NCBI RefSeq assembly: GCF_009674805.1
Contig: NZ_WKKI01000002.1
Location: 146,763 to 210,762 of the forward strand
Source: Metabacillus lacus
GTDB lineage: Bacteria > Bacillota > Bacilli > Bacillales > Bacillaceae
DNA: 64,000 nucleotides
Direction of reading: 5' to 3'
In this document: positions 27,518-36,599 of the stretch, in pieces
How positions within the stretch are numbered: position 1 is the first letter of the stretch
How the letters are laid out: each line of letters opens with the position of its first letter
Notes under the pieces: generated by a model
The model's database searches: none
Seen by the model: only the letters and a program-made list of their open reading frames with translations
Told to the model about the DNA's origin: nothing
Program-made: the position numbers and the translations under genes

Positions 27518-27563
27518 TGAAAAACACCTTTTTCCCATCATAACGCTATGAGAAAAAAGGTGC
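27518..27563 (-). terminator. Probable terminator between trpA and hisC
   Basis: On the minus strand CACCTTTTT pairs with AAAAAGGTG over 9 bp, with imperfect extension toward a central loop, followed by UUUUU. It may reduce read-through from trp into hisC. Confidence 0.55.
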
Positions 27564-27573
27564 AAAGTAAGCA

Positions 27574-28371
27574 TTATGTTGTTTTGAATTCGCTGGCAAA
27601 CATTTTGAATTCAGCAAGAGCTCTGTCATAAGTCTCAGGATTTTGAAGTTGTTCACGAAGGCTTTCAATCTTTCTGACCAAAGCACTTCCTACAATAATT
27701 CCGTCGCTGACTTTGTTCATTTCCTCAGCCTGCTGCCTTGACGATATGCCAAAGCCAACAGCTACAGGGACAGGGCTCATGTGTTTAACCTCTTTAATGA
27801 ATGTATAGGCTTCCTCTTCAAAACCCTGCCTTTCGCCAGTAATGCCAAGCGAGGATATACAATAAAGAAAGCCTTCTGCTTCCTCCGTAATCTTTTTGAT
27901 TCTATCAGAGGAAGTAGGTGCAACAAGTGAGATCAGTGAGATCCCATTTTCTTTGCACTGCTTTTTCAAGTATCGGTTTTCTTCATAAGGAAGGTCAGGA
28001 ATTAAAAGCCCGTTTATGGTATTTTTTCGCATTAAAGCGAAAAAGTATTCTTCACCTAATTGTAACACAGGATTATAATAGGTAAAGAGAATTATTGGGA
28101 TTGTAACCCCTTTTTTTCTTAGCTCAGGAACCATTTCCATCACCTTTTTAATTGTAACACCGCTGCTTAATGCCCTAACGGAAGCCCGCTGGATAACAGG
28201 TCCGTCTGCCAGCGGATCTGAATAAGGGACTCCAAGTTCAATTGCAGAGGCGCCCGCTTCTTGAAGGGCGAGAGCCAGATCTGCTGAAGCTTGCAGAGAA
28301 GGGTCGCCTGCAGTGATAAAAGGGATAAATAATTTCTCGCCTGATTGCTGCAATTTTTGTAGTGATTCCAT
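27574..28371 (-). CDS. trpA: Tryptophan synthase alpha subunit
   Basis: TrpA cleaves indole-3-glycerol phosphate to indole and glyceraldehyde-3-phosphate. The 265-residue TIM barrel shows FIPFITAGDPS (catalytic Glu follows in AIELGVPYSDPLADGPVIQ, with the catalytic Asp), GLLIPDLPYEE, LVAPTSSDRI and the phosphate-binding VGFGISSRQQ and GIIVGSALV. It starts right where trpB ends and forms the alpha-beta complex with TrpB. Confidence 0.96.
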   Translation of the reverse strand: MESLQKLQQSGEKLFIPFITAGDPSLQASADLALALQEAGASAIELGVPYSDPLADGPVIQRASVRALSSGVTIKKVMEMVPELRKKGVTIPIILFTYYNPVLQLGEEYFFALMRKNTINGLLIPDLPYEENRYLKKQCKENGISLISLVAPTSSDRIKKITEEAEGFLYCISSLGITGERQGFEEEAYTFIKEVKHMSPVPVAVGFGISSRQQAEEMNKVSDGIIVGSALVRKIESLREQLQNPETYDRALAEFKMFASEFKTT

Positions 28372-29562
28372 TTACATCCCCCTCTCTGCGTTCATTAAAG
28401 TATGAACATCTTTGTCTCCTCTTCCCGATAAACAAACAAGCACTGTTTGAGAAGAATCCATCTGCTGAGACAGCTGAAATGCTTTAGCAAGAGCGTGTGC
28501 TGATTCTATTGCGGCCAGTATTCCTTCTGTCTCCGCCAAAAGCCTGAGCGCCGCCAAAGCTTCGTCATCCGTAACGCTCACATACTGCACTCTGTTAATG
28601 CTGGAAAGATATGCGTGCTCCGGACCTACCCCCGGGTAATCCAGTCCGGCTGAAATAGAGTAAGGTTCAATAATCTGGCCGTATTCATCTTGAAGAAGAT
28701 AAGTTAAAGAACCGTGTATCACTCCTTTGGTTCCTTTTGTAATCGTGGCCGCGTGCTTATCCGTTTCAACGCCAAGGCCTCCTGCTTCCACCCCGAAAAT
28801 TTCTGAATCATCTTCCAAAAAGGCAGTAAACATCCCTATTGCGTTGCTGCCTCCGCCCACACAAGCTACAATCCTGTCAGGGAGAGAATCATAGATTTTT
28901 AAGAACTGCTCTCTTGCCTCATCACCAATAATTCTCTGAAACTCTTTCACAATATAAGGATATGGGTGAGGACCGACCACAGAGCCAATCATGTAAAAAT
29001 GATCACTGCAATGCTGCACCCAGTATCTGATGGCTTCATTGGTTGCATCCTTCAGTGTCCGGCTCCCGCTGGATACCGGAACCACTTCGGCTCCAAGAAG
29101 CTCCATTCTGAAAACATTGAGCTGCTGCCTCGCAATATCTTCTTCGCCCATAAATACTTTGCACTTCATCCCGAACTTAGCAGCAACCGTTGCTGCTGCA
29201 ACTCCATGCTGACCTGCACCTGTTTCAGCGATAATCTGCGTCTTACCCATTCTTTTTGCTAGTAGCGCCTGTCCGATTGCATTGTTGATTTTATGCGCAC
29301 CTGTATGATTTAAATCCTCCCGCTTTAGTATGATCCTTGCTCCGCCAAGCTTTTTAGACAGATTATCCGCAGCTGTTAATGCTGTCGGCCTTCCAGAGTA
29401 TTCCTTCAGCATGTTAAGATATTCTATCTGAAAAGCAGGATCTTCCCTGCTGGCTCTAAATGCATCTTCTATTTCTTTGAGAGGCTGCATCAGGGTTTCC
29501 GGGACAAATTTACCTCCAAAATCCCCATACCTGCCCCTCTCATCCGGATATTGAAGCTTCAT
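28372..29562 (-). CDS. trpB: Tryptophan synthase beta subunit
   Basis: TrpB condenses indole with serine using PLP. Motifs are [29 protein letters not shown] with the PLP lysine, [20 protein letters not shown] for phosphate binding, and [12 protein letters not shown] at the C-terminus. The 396 residues match the family. It lies 1-2 bp after trpF and directly before trpA. Confidence 0.97.
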   Translation of the reverse strand: MKLQYPDERGRYGDFGGKFVPETLMQPLKEIEDAFRASREDPAFQIEYLNMLKEYSGRPTALTAADNLSKKLGGARIILKREDLNHTGAHKINNAIGQALLAKRMGKTQIIAETGAGQHGVAAATVAAKFGMKCKVFMGEEDIARQQLNVFRMELLGAEVVPVSSGSRTLKDATNEAIRYWVQHCSDHFYMIGSVVGPHPYPYIVKEFQRIIGDEAREQFLKIYDSLPDRIVACVGGGSNAIGMFTAFLEDDSEIFGVEAGGLGVETDKHAATITKGTKGVIHGSLTYLLQDEYGQIIEPYSISAGLDYPGVGPEHAYLSSINRVQYVSVTDDEALAALRLLAETEGILAAIESAHALAKAFQLSQQMDSSQTVLVCLSGRGDKDVHTLMNAERGM

Positions 29563-29563
29563 A

Positions 29564-30196
29564 TTATAAACACTCCTCTAGTTTTAGTATCAGTTCTTTG
29601 TCTTTGCTTCCATTTACTTCTATTCCGCTCGCCAAATCAATGCCATGAGGGCGCATAGCAACGAGTTTACTCACATTGTCAGGATTAACTCCCCCTGCAA
29701 TCATGCAGGTTCTGCCCCATTGCTCCGCAGCTTTCATATAGGAAGGAACATAGCTCCAATCAAACGATACACCTGTTCCTCCCCATTTCCCTTTTACTGC
29801 GCAATCAATTAAGAAGGCATCCGCACACTCTTTATATTTTTGCATTTTTTCAAGGGTTTTCTCTTCATGAGGCAGTGCTTTCCAGATTTCAAGCCCTGTT
29901 GCATTTTTTATTGCTGCAAGCTGTTCTGCACTTTCAGTTCCATGGCACTGAATCACATGCAGCGGAACAAGAGTCAGCACCTTCAGTATTTCTTCAATCT
30001 CTTCATTTACAAATACTCCTGCAAGTCGTTTATCTTTAACAGGTATCTCTTTCAGCCATTTTGCTGCGTCTCCTGGTGAAACTGTTCTTTTGCTGTGCTG
30101 TGTAAAAATAAAGCCGAGATCGGTTGCTTTGCTTGATCCGCTGCTTACCCGCAAATCTTCAAGAGATTTATTGCCGCATAGTTTGAGCCGGGTCAT
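29564..30196 (-). CDS. trpF: Phosphoribosylanthranilate isomerase
   Basis: TrpF carries out the Amadori rearrangement of phosphoribosylanthranilate. The small TIM barrel (210 residues) starts [12 protein letters not shown] with the catalytic Cys, has [43 protein letters not shown] with the catalytic Asp and phosphate loop, and [10 protein letters not shown] and GIDLASGIE. Its start overlaps trpC by 4 bp. Confidence 0.95.
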   Translation of the reverse strand: MTRLKLCGNKSLEDLRVSSGSSKATDLGFIFTQHSKRTVSPGDAAKWLKEIPVKDKRLAGVFVNEEIEEILKVLTLVPLHVIQCHGTESAEQLAAIKNATGLEIWKALPHEEKTLEKMQKYKECADAFLIDCAVKGKWGGTGVSFDWSYVPSYMKAAEQWGRTCMIAGGVNPDNVSKLVAMRPHGIDLASGIEVNGSKDKELILKLEECL

Positions 30197-30951
30197 AGAT
30201 TTTCACCAAATAGCTGTAATATCGCATCCGTCTGATTTTCCTGCCTCATCAGAGATTCACCTGCCAAAATTGCCTTAGCGCCATAGCTTTTAACTAGTTC
30301 AACATCTTCATAAGAAGAGATTCCACTTTCGCTGATCAGCAAAGACTGCTTGGGAACCATTCCTCGCATTTCTTTTAGCTGATGTACATTCGTTTGAAAT
30401 GTAGATAAATTTCTATTGTTCACTCCCAGTAAAGAAGGAGTTATCTTTGTAAGGACACTTTCCAGGGCTTGAGGCGAATGGACTTCCACCAGTACATCCA
30501 TACCCAGCTCCTGAGCGTGAACGTAAAGTTCCTGCAGCAGCAAAGGGTCGAGCGCCTCCGCTATGAGAAGCAGCGCATCTGCACCAATTCTGAATGATTC
30601 TTCCACTTGGATATGGCTGATAATAAAATCCTTGCGCAATATCGGCAGTTCAGTTTCTTGTTTTATTGCTTCAATATAGTCAGGACTGCCCTGGAAAAAA
30701 TCCCGGTCAGTGAGAACGGATAAACAGTCTGCCTTTCCGGCAGCATATGAAGCTGCAATGTTGACAGGATGAAAGTTCTCTTTAATAAGCCCTTTTGAGG
30801 GAGATGCTTTTTTTACCTCGGCAATTAATCCCATCGTTCGATGCGGCTTTTCTAAAGCAGCTGAAAATGAATATCGGTGCACGTCTGCAGCCGGGGGAAG
30901 AATCAGCTGTGCTGCTTCCTCCTTTTTTCTTTCAAGAATTTTGTTCAGCAT
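30193..30951 (-). CDS. trpC: Indole-3-glycerol phosphate synthase
   Basis: TrpC closes the indole ring from CdRP. The TIM barrel of 252 residues has the catalytic lysine and glutamate motifs EVKKASPSKGLI, LRKDFIISHIQ, LLIAEALD, LVEVHS, LGVNNRNLSTF and ISESGISSYEDV. It overlaps trpD by 7 bp and trpF by 4 bp. Confidence 0.96.
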   Translation of the reverse strand: MLNKILERKKEEAAQLILPPAADVHRYSFSAALEKPHRTMGLIAEVKKASPSKGLIKENFHPVNIAASYAAGKADCLSVLTDRDFFQGSPDYIEAIKQETELPILRKDFIISHIQVEESFRIGADALLLIAEALDPLLLQELYVHAQELGMDVLVEVHSPQALESVLTKITPSLLGVNNRNLSTFQTNVHQLKEMRGMVPKQSLLISESGISSYEDVELVKSYGAKAILAGESLMRQENQTDAILQLFGENL

Positions 30952-31961
30952 GCACTAACCTCCTTTCCCAATCGCAGCTCGGCCAATTTACGGAGCGGAG
31001 AGCCCTTTTCTATTTCAGCCAGTGCCAATGCAACTCCCTCCCTTAAAGTACTGGTTTTTCCTGCGACATAAAAACTGGCACCGGCATTTAAAGCGACAAT
31101 ATTCCGCTCTGCCAGAGAAGACTTGTTTTCAAAAACAGCCAGTATTTTCTCCGCGCTTTCAGCAGGACTAGCTGCCTGCAGAGAATGGAGTGGCCCACGC
31201 TCAACCCCCAGTTCCTCCGGCGTAACTGTATATCTTGAAAAGCTGCCATTTTTTATTTCGATGATGTCAGTAGATCCCGTTATCGTTATTTCATCGAGGC
31301 CGTCTTGGCCTGCTACAAGGAGAGCATGCTCTGTTCCAAGTGACAGAAGCGCTTTTCCCATTTTCTCAGCATATTCTGCTGAAAAAACGCCAATCACCTG
31401 TCTGGAAGCACCGGCGGGGTTTGCCAGTGGTCCTAATAGATTAAAGACTGTCCTAAAACCAATATCTTTTCTTACCTTTGCTACATGCTTCATGGACTGA
31501 TGATAGTAGGGAGCGAATAAAAAACAAAGATTCGTTTGCTGCAGGGTGTTTGCAGCTTCTTCCGGCTGTGATTGAAACGGAATAGACAGTTTCTCAAGAA
31601 CATCCGCACTGCCGCTCTTAGAAGACATGGCCCTGTTTCCATGCTTTGCCACTTTCACACCTCCCGAAGCTGCCACAATGGCAGCCGCAGTACTAATGTT
31701 AAATGTTGATGACCCGTCCCCTCCAGTTCCGCAAGTATCAATAACCGGGCCGTCTGCCTTCAGCTTTTCCATATGCCTGCGCATTCCGGCAGCAAAGCCG
31801 GCGATCTCTTCCGCAGACTCTCCGCGCATTTTTAGAAGCGTCAGAAAACTGGATATTTGGGCTTCTGTTGCCTCTCCTGTTATCATAAGCTCCATCGCCT
31901 GTTCTGCTTCTTCTCCGCTCAAAGGTGTGCCGCTCAGGCACTTAGTAAGTAAAACTTTCAT
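30945..31961 (-). CDS. trpD: Anthranilate phosphoribosyltransferase
   Basis: TrpD moves the phosphoribosyl group from PRPP to anthranilate. The 338 residues have the helical N-terminal domain and the PRPP-binding DTCGTGGDGSSTFNIST, KHGNRAMSSKSGSADVLE (anthranilate and metal binding), FLFAPYYHQSMK and GPLANPA. Its start lies 20 bp inside trpE, so translation is probably coupled. Confidence 0.96.
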   Translation of the reverse strand: MKVLLTKCLSGTPLSGEEAEQAMELMITGEATEAQISSFLTLLKMRGESAEEIAGFAAGMRRHMEKLKADGPVIDTCGTGGDGSSTFNISTAAAIVAASGGVKVAKHGNRAMSSKSGSADVLEKLSIPFQSQPEEAANTLQQTNLCFLFAPYYHQSMKHVAKVRKDIGFRTVFNLLGPLANPAGASRQVIGVFSAEYAEKMGKALLSLGTEHALLVAGQDGLDEITITGSTDIIEIKNGSFSRYTVTPEELGVERGPLHSLQAASPAESAEKILAVFENKSSLAERNIVALNAGASFYVAGKTSTLREGVALALAEIEKGSPLRKLAELRLGKEVSAC

Positions 31962-33465
31962 TTTCCGTTTCTCCCCCTTTGCTGAACGTTTCTTCTGCTA
32001 TGCTGATTGAATGCAGGAGCGCACTTGCTTTGTTAATCGTTTCCTTCCACTCAAGCTCCGGAACTGAATCTGCCACAATTCCTGCGCCTGCCTGCACAGA
32101 TGCCACTCCATCTTTCAGCTGTATGGTTCGGATCGTAATGCAGGAATCAATATTTCCGTCAAAACCAACATAGGCGACGCAGCCGGCATAGTAGTTTCTT
32201 GGATGAGTTTCCAATTCAGATAAAATCTGCATTGCCCGAATTTTTGGGGCACCTGATACTGTTCCTGCAGGAAACGAAGACAAAAGGGCTTCTACAGGGT
32301 GAATATCCTCTCTCAGCCTTCCGGTTACCTTTGAAACAAGGTGCATGACATGAGAAAATCTGATTAATTCTTTCAGCACTGGAGTTTGAACGGTTCCGTA
32401 TTCCGCGACTCTACCAATGTCATTTCTGGCCAGGTCCACCAGCATAAAATGCTCCGCCTTTTCTTTTTCATCAGAGAGCAGCTCTTCCCCAAGCAGCTCG
32501 TCATCTTGATCGTCCCGCCCCCTTCTTCTAGTCCCTGCAATAGGATGAATTTCCAGGCGGGACTGATGTACATGCACCAGTCTTTCCGGAGAACTGCCAA
32601 TCAGCTCCTCATGTTGAAACTTAATATAAAACAGGTATGGAGATGGATTGACTGCTCTTAAAACTCTGTATAAATCAAATCCAGCAGCTGTAACGTCTAC
32701 TTCGAATCTTTGTGACAGTACTGCCTGAAAAATATCTCCCGCTTTAATATACTCTTGAATATTTCTGACATCTCTTTCAAACTCTTCTTTTTGATAGTTG
32801 GACCTGACATGGCTCATATCCACTTTCCCGCGAGAAACAGAAGGAAGAATTAAACTTTCCAATTGCGGTGAAGATAATAGCCGCCTTGTATACTTTTCTA
32901 CTTTTCGCACTCCAATATCATAAAGAGTGCGAAGTTCTTCTATGCTTTCCCCTCCGCTTAATGGAACATAATGGATGAAGGTTAATTCATTTTGCTTGTG
33001 GTTAAAAGCAGCAATGGTCTCGCATATATACAGCATGCACTTTGCCTTCTGATTCTCCTTACAGGAAACAGGTTCCGTCAGACTGATAAATTCATAGCTA
33101 AGCGCTCCTACTGCTCCCCCCGTAAAGGGGATGTCGAGGTTTGGAACCATTACAGCCATTTTTTCCTGAATAAACGAAAAGACTTCCTTAAGTTTATCTG
33201 ATCTGTATACCTCGTACCCTTCTGCATCCTTTAGAAGAATGTCTCCGTTTTGTTCCACTAGGGTTAAAAAAGGTTTAAGGCCGACAAAAGAAAAGTTTGA
33301 CCATTGTGACTGCGCTTCATTGCTCTCCAGGAGATATACTGCATCAGCTTCCAAAGATTGAAAAATCTTTACGGGTGTAAGTAAATCTGTTTTGTATTTC
33401 TTTACGATTGGAATGGTTTTGTAGGTTTTAGCAGCTTCTGAAAACATCTTAAAATCTGTCTGCAT
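31942..33465 (-). CDS. trpE: Anthranilate synthase component I
   Basis: TrpE makes anthranilate from chorismate with ammonia delivered by a glutamine amidotransferase. No trpG lies in this operon; in B. subtilis the shared pabA serves this role, and I infer the same here. The 507 residues show the tryptophan-binding LLESNEAQSQWSNFSFVG near the N-terminus and the chorismate-binding core: YIKAGDIFQAVLSQRFE, PSPYLFYIKF, SSPERLV, PIAGTRRRG, LVDLARNDIGRV, FPAGTVSGAPKIRAM and the closing VQAGAGIVADSVPE. Its ribosome site (AAGGAG) lies in a hairpin, and the leader upstream carries the TRAP site. Confidence 0.97.
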   Translation of the reverse strand: MQTDFKMFSEAAKTYKTIPIVKKYKTDLLTPVKIFQSLEADAVYLLESNEAQSQWSNFSFVGLKPFLTLVEQNGDILLKDAEGYEVYRSDKLKEVFSFIQEKMAVMVPNLDIPFTGGAVGALSYEFISLTEPVSCKENQKAKCMLYICETIAAFNHKQNELTFIHYVPLSGGESIEELRTLYDIGVRKVEKYTRRLLSSPQLESLILPSVSRGKVDMSHVRSNYQKEEFERDVRNIQEYIKAGDIFQAVLSQRFEVDVTAAGFDLYRVLRAVNPSPYLFYIKFQHEELIGSSPERLVHVHQSRLEIHPIAGTRRRGRDDQDDELLGEELLSDEKEKAEHFMLVDLARNDIGRVAEYGTVQTPVLKELIRFSHVMHLVSKVTGRLREDIHPVEALLSSFPAGTVSGAPKIRAMQILSELETHPRNYYAGCVAYVGFDGNIDSCITIRTIQLKDGVASVQAGAGIVADSVPELEWKETINKASALLHSISIAEETFSKGGETENESFTY

Positions 33466-33473
33466 ATCTTCTC

Positions 33474-33496
33474 ACTCCTTGTGCATCAGGAGGAGA
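33474..33496 (-). promoter_or_regulatory. Hairpin masking the trpE ribosome binding site
   Basis: In the trpE mRNA, CUCCU (33492-33488 read on the minus strand) can pair with AGGAG (33479-33475), the trpE Shine-Dalgarno. B. subtilis uses an SD-blocking hairpin under TRAP control; the same use here is inferred. A second upstream CUCC run gives alternative pairing. Confidence 0.55.
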
Positions 33497-33600
33497 ATGA
33501 GTGGGGAGGATGGGGGTAAGGAGGAACAGCACCGGCGCTACTGCTGATGGTTCCATCCTTAAAAGAGTTTCCGCTCTGATGTTAAAAATCAAAGAGAAAA

Positions 33601-33630
33601 TATAAAAACCCAAAAACACTGGTTTTTGGG
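33601..33630 (-). terminator. trp leader attenuator (intrinsic terminator)
   Basis: In the RNA, a 9-bp stem CCCAAAAAC/GUUUUUGGG with a 4-nt loop is followed by UUUUUAUA. Its 5' strand is shared with the antiterminator partner CUACCC (33633-33628). Confidence 0.92.
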
Positions 33631-33655
33631 TAGACGTTTTTTAACTAACATATCC

Positions 33656-33704
33656 CTCTGCTCAGCTCATTCTCTGCTACCCTATGCTATTCTCATCTCA
33701 ACTG
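33656..33704 (-). promoter_or_regulatory. TRAP-binding site in the trp leader
   Basis: The minus strand has nine (G/U)AG triplets, each separated by 2 nt except one 3-nt gap, plus a CAG at the 5' end (plus-strand triplets starting at 33656, 61, 66, 72, 77, 82, 87, 92, 97 and 33702). This is the known recognition pattern of the 11-mer TRAP protein, encoded at 41154-41381. The triplet segment GGGUAG (33682-33677) pairs with CUACCC of the terminator, so TRAP binding would block the antiterminator and let the terminator form. Confidence 0.93.
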
Positions 33705-33805
33705 TCTGGATAAATCCTGCTATTACTTACTGCTTGCTCTCTGCTCTGCATTCGGGGTTATTTCTTCACTTTCTCTACTTCCTGAAGTGAACGATCATAC
33801 CCTTC
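33705..33805 (-). other. Upstream part of the trp leader, purine-rich
   Basis: About 100 nt between the likely transcription start and the main TRAP site. It has scattered, less regular GAG/UAG/CAG triplets near 33725-33755. I see no reading frame with a ribosome site. Confidence 0.4.
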
Positions 33806-33810
33806 CTACA

Positions 33811-33840
33811 ATGGTATTATATTCCGTCTTAATCTGTCAA
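33811..33840 (-). promoter_or_regulatory. Candidate trp promoter at the end of aroH
   Basis: TTGACA, 18-bp spacer, TACCAT on the minus strand, overlapping the aroH stop codon. A TATAAT with TTGGCA at 19 bp overlaps it. Either would give trpEDCFBA its own start within the supraoperon. Confidence 0.5.
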
Positions 33841-34197
33841 TGCCAAATCTGGTCTGAGAATTTCTGCACCTTCCAAATAAGCGTGCTTTATGCTTCTCTG
33901 TTCCTTCTCTGTCTCTACATTCATCATGACTCTGATGCAAAACGGAAGTCCCCCCGGCACCTCTATTTCTCTCATGCACATCACAGGAACGTACTGCCAT
34001 TCCCTAATATTTCTGAGAGCTTTTGCCGGAAATGCTGCATCTATGTCAGCTGTTGCTGAAATGAGTATGGATGATACCGTCTCTGCAGCAACTGAGTTAT
34101 CACTTATCATTTTTCTTAAAAGCTTTTCCGCTTGAGCTACGATATTAGACTCGGTGTTTTCATTTACAGTTATTGCCCCTCTAATACCACGGATCAT
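33829..34197 (-). CDS. aroH: Chorismate mutase (AroH class)
   Basis: AroH rearranges chorismate to prephenate, the branch to phenylalanine and tyrosine. The 122 residues form the trimeric pseudo-alpha/beta-barrel type, not the AroQ helical type: MIRGIRGAITVNENTE with an active-site Arg, FPAKALRN, WQYVPVMCMREIEVPGGLP and CIRVMMNVET. I chose the ATG at 34197, with GAGGGAGAG upstream; it overlaps the aroB stop by 4 bp (ATGA). Confidence 0.95.
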   Translation of the reverse strand: MIRGIRGAITVNENTESNIVAQAEKLLRKMISDNSVAAETVSSILISATADIDAAFPAKALRNIREWQYVPVMCMREIEVPGGLPFCIRVMMNVETEKEQRSIKHAYLEGAEILRPDLALTD

Positions 34198-35288
34198 AAC
34201 TCTCCCTCTTTTCTCCATCTCTGCAAAAAGGATCTGCTTTCATCAACTGTGAGGTCGTGCAGTACAGGCTGCCCGATATCCTGCAGCAGCACCATCCTGA
34301 TGTTGCCTCCAGAGGCCTTTTTGTCTATGGTCATTCTGCTGATCAGTAAATCTGTATGATAATGCTCTTCCAGTGCTACAGGAAAACCAAGTTTTTTAAA
34401 CCATTGATACATTTTGCCGTAATCCAGCCCTGACTGCAATATTTCATTGCTGAGCCACGTCGCAAACAGCATTCCGGAAGCTACTGCATCTCCATGCGGC
34501 ACTTTCCCATAACCAGCTTCTGATTCAATAGCATGGCCTAAAGTATGTCCAAAATTGAGGTATGCACGTATTCCCGTTTCCTTTTCATCTTTTTCCACAA
34601 TGCCCGCTTTAATGTGAATTCCCTTAAAAATCATGTCTTCAAGCAGCGGCGGTCCAATATCTGCAGGACCGCTGACATTTTGATGCAGCCACTTCAGCAT
34701 TTCTCCGTCTTTTATCAATGCATGTTTAATCACTTCGGCAAAACCTGATCTTCTTTCCTTTGGCGGCAAGGTTTCCAAAGTAAGCACATCGTAAATGACT
34801 GCTTTAGGATGGTAAAAGGAACCTATCATATTTTTGCCCAGTGGATGATTGATTGCGACTTTTCCCCCTACCGCACTGTCGTGGGCCAATAGAGTCGTGG
34901 GCAGCTGGATAAAAGAAATGCCTCTCATATATGTAGATGCTGCAAAGCCGGCCAAATCTCCTACAACCCCTCCCCCAAGGGCCATCATGCAGGAGGAGCG
35001 GTCAAAATTGTGTTGAAGGCAGTATGTGAGAATACCATGATAATTTTCAAAAGATTTCGCTGTCTCATTGCTATCTACAATATACGTAAAAACGTCATAT
35101 TCCTTCTGAAGCTGCGGAAGAAGCTCCTTACTGTATAATCTTTCTACAATCTTATCTGTGACAATAAGAATTTTTGAAGGTTTTAAGCCTAACTCCTTCA
35201 ATAGATTACCCGCACTGTTTAAAAGGCCCTCTCCTATATATACAGGATAAGAAGCTGAACTTGCTTGTACGTGTAAGGTTTTCATCAT
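34194..35288 (-). CDS. aroB: 3-dehydroquinate synthase
   Basis: AroB cyclises DAHP to 3-dehydroquinate using NAD and a divalent metal. The 364 residues show the NAD-binding MALGGGVVGDLAGFAAST, PTTLLAHDSAVGGKVAINH, and metal ligands in LNFGHTLGHAIE and PHGDAVASGM. It overlaps aroH and touches aroC (TAATG), so aroC-aroB-aroH are translationally linked. Confidence 0.96.
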   Translation of the reverse strand: MMKTLHVQASSASYPVYIGEGLLNSAGNLLKELGLKPSKILIVTDKIVERLYSKELLPQLQKEYDVFTYIVDSNETAKSFENYHGILTYCLQHNFDRSSCMMALGGGVVGDLAGFAASTYMRGISFIQLPTTLLAHDSAVGGKVAINHPLGKNMIGSFYHPKAVIYDVLTLETLPPKERRSGFAEVIKHALIKDGEMLKWLHQNVSGPADIGPPLLEDMIFKGIHIKAGIVEKDEKETGIRAYLNFGHTLGHAIESEAGYGKVPHGDAVASGMLFATWLSNEILQSGLDYGKMYQWFKKLGFPVALEEHYHTDLLISRMTIDKKASGGNIRMVLLQDIGQPVLHDLTVDESRSFLQRWRKEGEL

Positions 35289-36460
35289 TAAAAATCCTTT
35301 GAACGTTCAGCAGCGCTACTTACATTGCTGGAAATGAGTTCCATCGTATCAACGCCGTACTGTTCCACGATCGCATTTGCCAACTCCCAGGCCACCGCAG
35401 ATTCTGCCACAACTGCAGCAGCCGGGACAGCACAGCTGTCGGATCTTTCAATACTTGCCTGGAAAATTTCTTTCGTTTCTATATCGACACTTTGAAGCGG
35501 CTTGTACAATGTCGGGATTGGTTTCATCACTCCCCTGACAACAATAGGCATCCCTGTTGTCATGCCGCCTTCAAAACCTCCAAGATTGTTCGTCCTGCGG
35601 TAGTACCCGCGTTCTTCACTAAAGAGTATTTCATCATGAACTTCGCTGCCGTTTCTTCTGGCAGCCTCAAAGCCAATACCAAATTCTACTCCTTTAAATG
35701 CGTTGATGCTCATGACGGCTGCAGCAATTTTAGCATCCAGCTTTCGGTCGTAGTGAACATAACTTCCTAGCCCGACTGGAACGCCTTCTGCCCTTACCTC
35801 GACCACTCCGCCGATAGAATCGCCATTCTTCTTCGCCTCATCAATCGCTGATTTCATTTTCTCTTCCACCTGAGCATCATAGCACCTTACTGATGATTCT
35901 TCTGTTACCCTTTTCAATTCGCTGATTGAAGCATCTCGAAGAGGACTGCTGACGATGCCGCCAATTTCAATGACGTGTCCTACTATTTCTATGCCCAGCT
36001 GAGAGAGAATCTGCTTCGCTACCGCACCAGCAGCGACCCTCACTGTTGTTTCCCTTGCCGAAGATCTTTCAAGAACATTTCTCATGTCCCTGTGACCATA
36101 TTTTATGGCTCCGTTCAGATCTGCGTGGCCGGGTCTGGGCCTGGAAATAACTCTTTTTACCTCTGCAGCATCTTCTTTGCTGATTGGCTCAGCTCCCATA
36201 ATGTTCGTCCAGTGCGTCCAGTCTTTATTTTCTACCACTAAAGCAATCGGGCCTCCGAGTGTTCTTCCATGTCTCACACCACTTAAAATCTGTACAGTAT
36301 CCTTTTCAATCTGCATCCGCCTGCCCCGGCCATGTCCCTTTTGCCTGCGTGCCAAATCTTCATTGATCATTTCAGCTGTAAGCTCCAGACCCGCAGGAAC
36401 GCCTTCTAGTATTGCTGTTAGCTGAGGTCCATGCGATTCTCCTGCTGTTAAATATCTCAT
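35288..36460 (-). CDS. aroC: Chorismate synthase
   Basis: AroC (aroF in B. subtilis) makes chorismate from EPSP with reduced FMN. The 390 residues match B. subtilis. Signatures are [74 protein letters not shown] and [13 protein letters not shown]. The ATG at 36460 has GGGAGAG upstream. It heads the supraoperon behind an extended -10 promoter. Confidence 0.97.
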   Translation of the reverse strand: MRYLTAGESHGPQLTAILEGVPAGLELTAEMINEDLARRQKGHGRGRRMQIEKDTVQILSGVRHGRTLGGPIALVVENKDWTHWTNIMGAEPISKEDAAEVKRVISRPRPGHADLNGAIKYGHRDMRNVLERSSARETTVRVAAGAVAKQILSQLGIEIVGHVIEIGGIVSSPLRDASISELKRVTEESSVRCYDAQVEEKMKSAIDEAKKNGDSIGGVVEVRAEGVPVGLGSYVHYDRKLDAKIAAAVMSINAFKGVEFGIGFEAARRNGSEVHDEILFSEERGYYRRTNNLGGFEGGMTTGMPIVVRGVMKPIPTLYKPLQSVDIETKEIFQASIERSDSCAVPAAAVVAESAVAWELANAIVEQYGVDTMELISSNVSSAAERSKDF

Positions 36461-36500
36461 TCGACACTCTCCCTTCAATCCTTTAACGCTTTTAAGTAAA

Positions 36501-36509
36501 ACTATAACA
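36501..36509 (-). promoter_or_regulatory. Extended -10 promoter of the aromatic supraoperon
   Basis: The minus strand reads TGTTATAGT, an extended -10, about 40 bp upstream of aroC. A T-rich TTTATT lies 18 bp further upstream as a weak -35. Confidence 0.55.
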
Positions 36510-36599
36510 CATACATTCAGAAAAAATAAACAAAAAGTTATACCGTTCTTTTTAAGAGGCTATGTGAAACGATCAGGTGAATTTTTCATTAAGGACACA

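Noticed and set aside
33661..33704. CTC/CTA-rich stretch as a CRISPR-like or simple repeat
   Set aside because: On the transcribed strand it is the TRAP triplet array in front of trpE, fully explained by that function.
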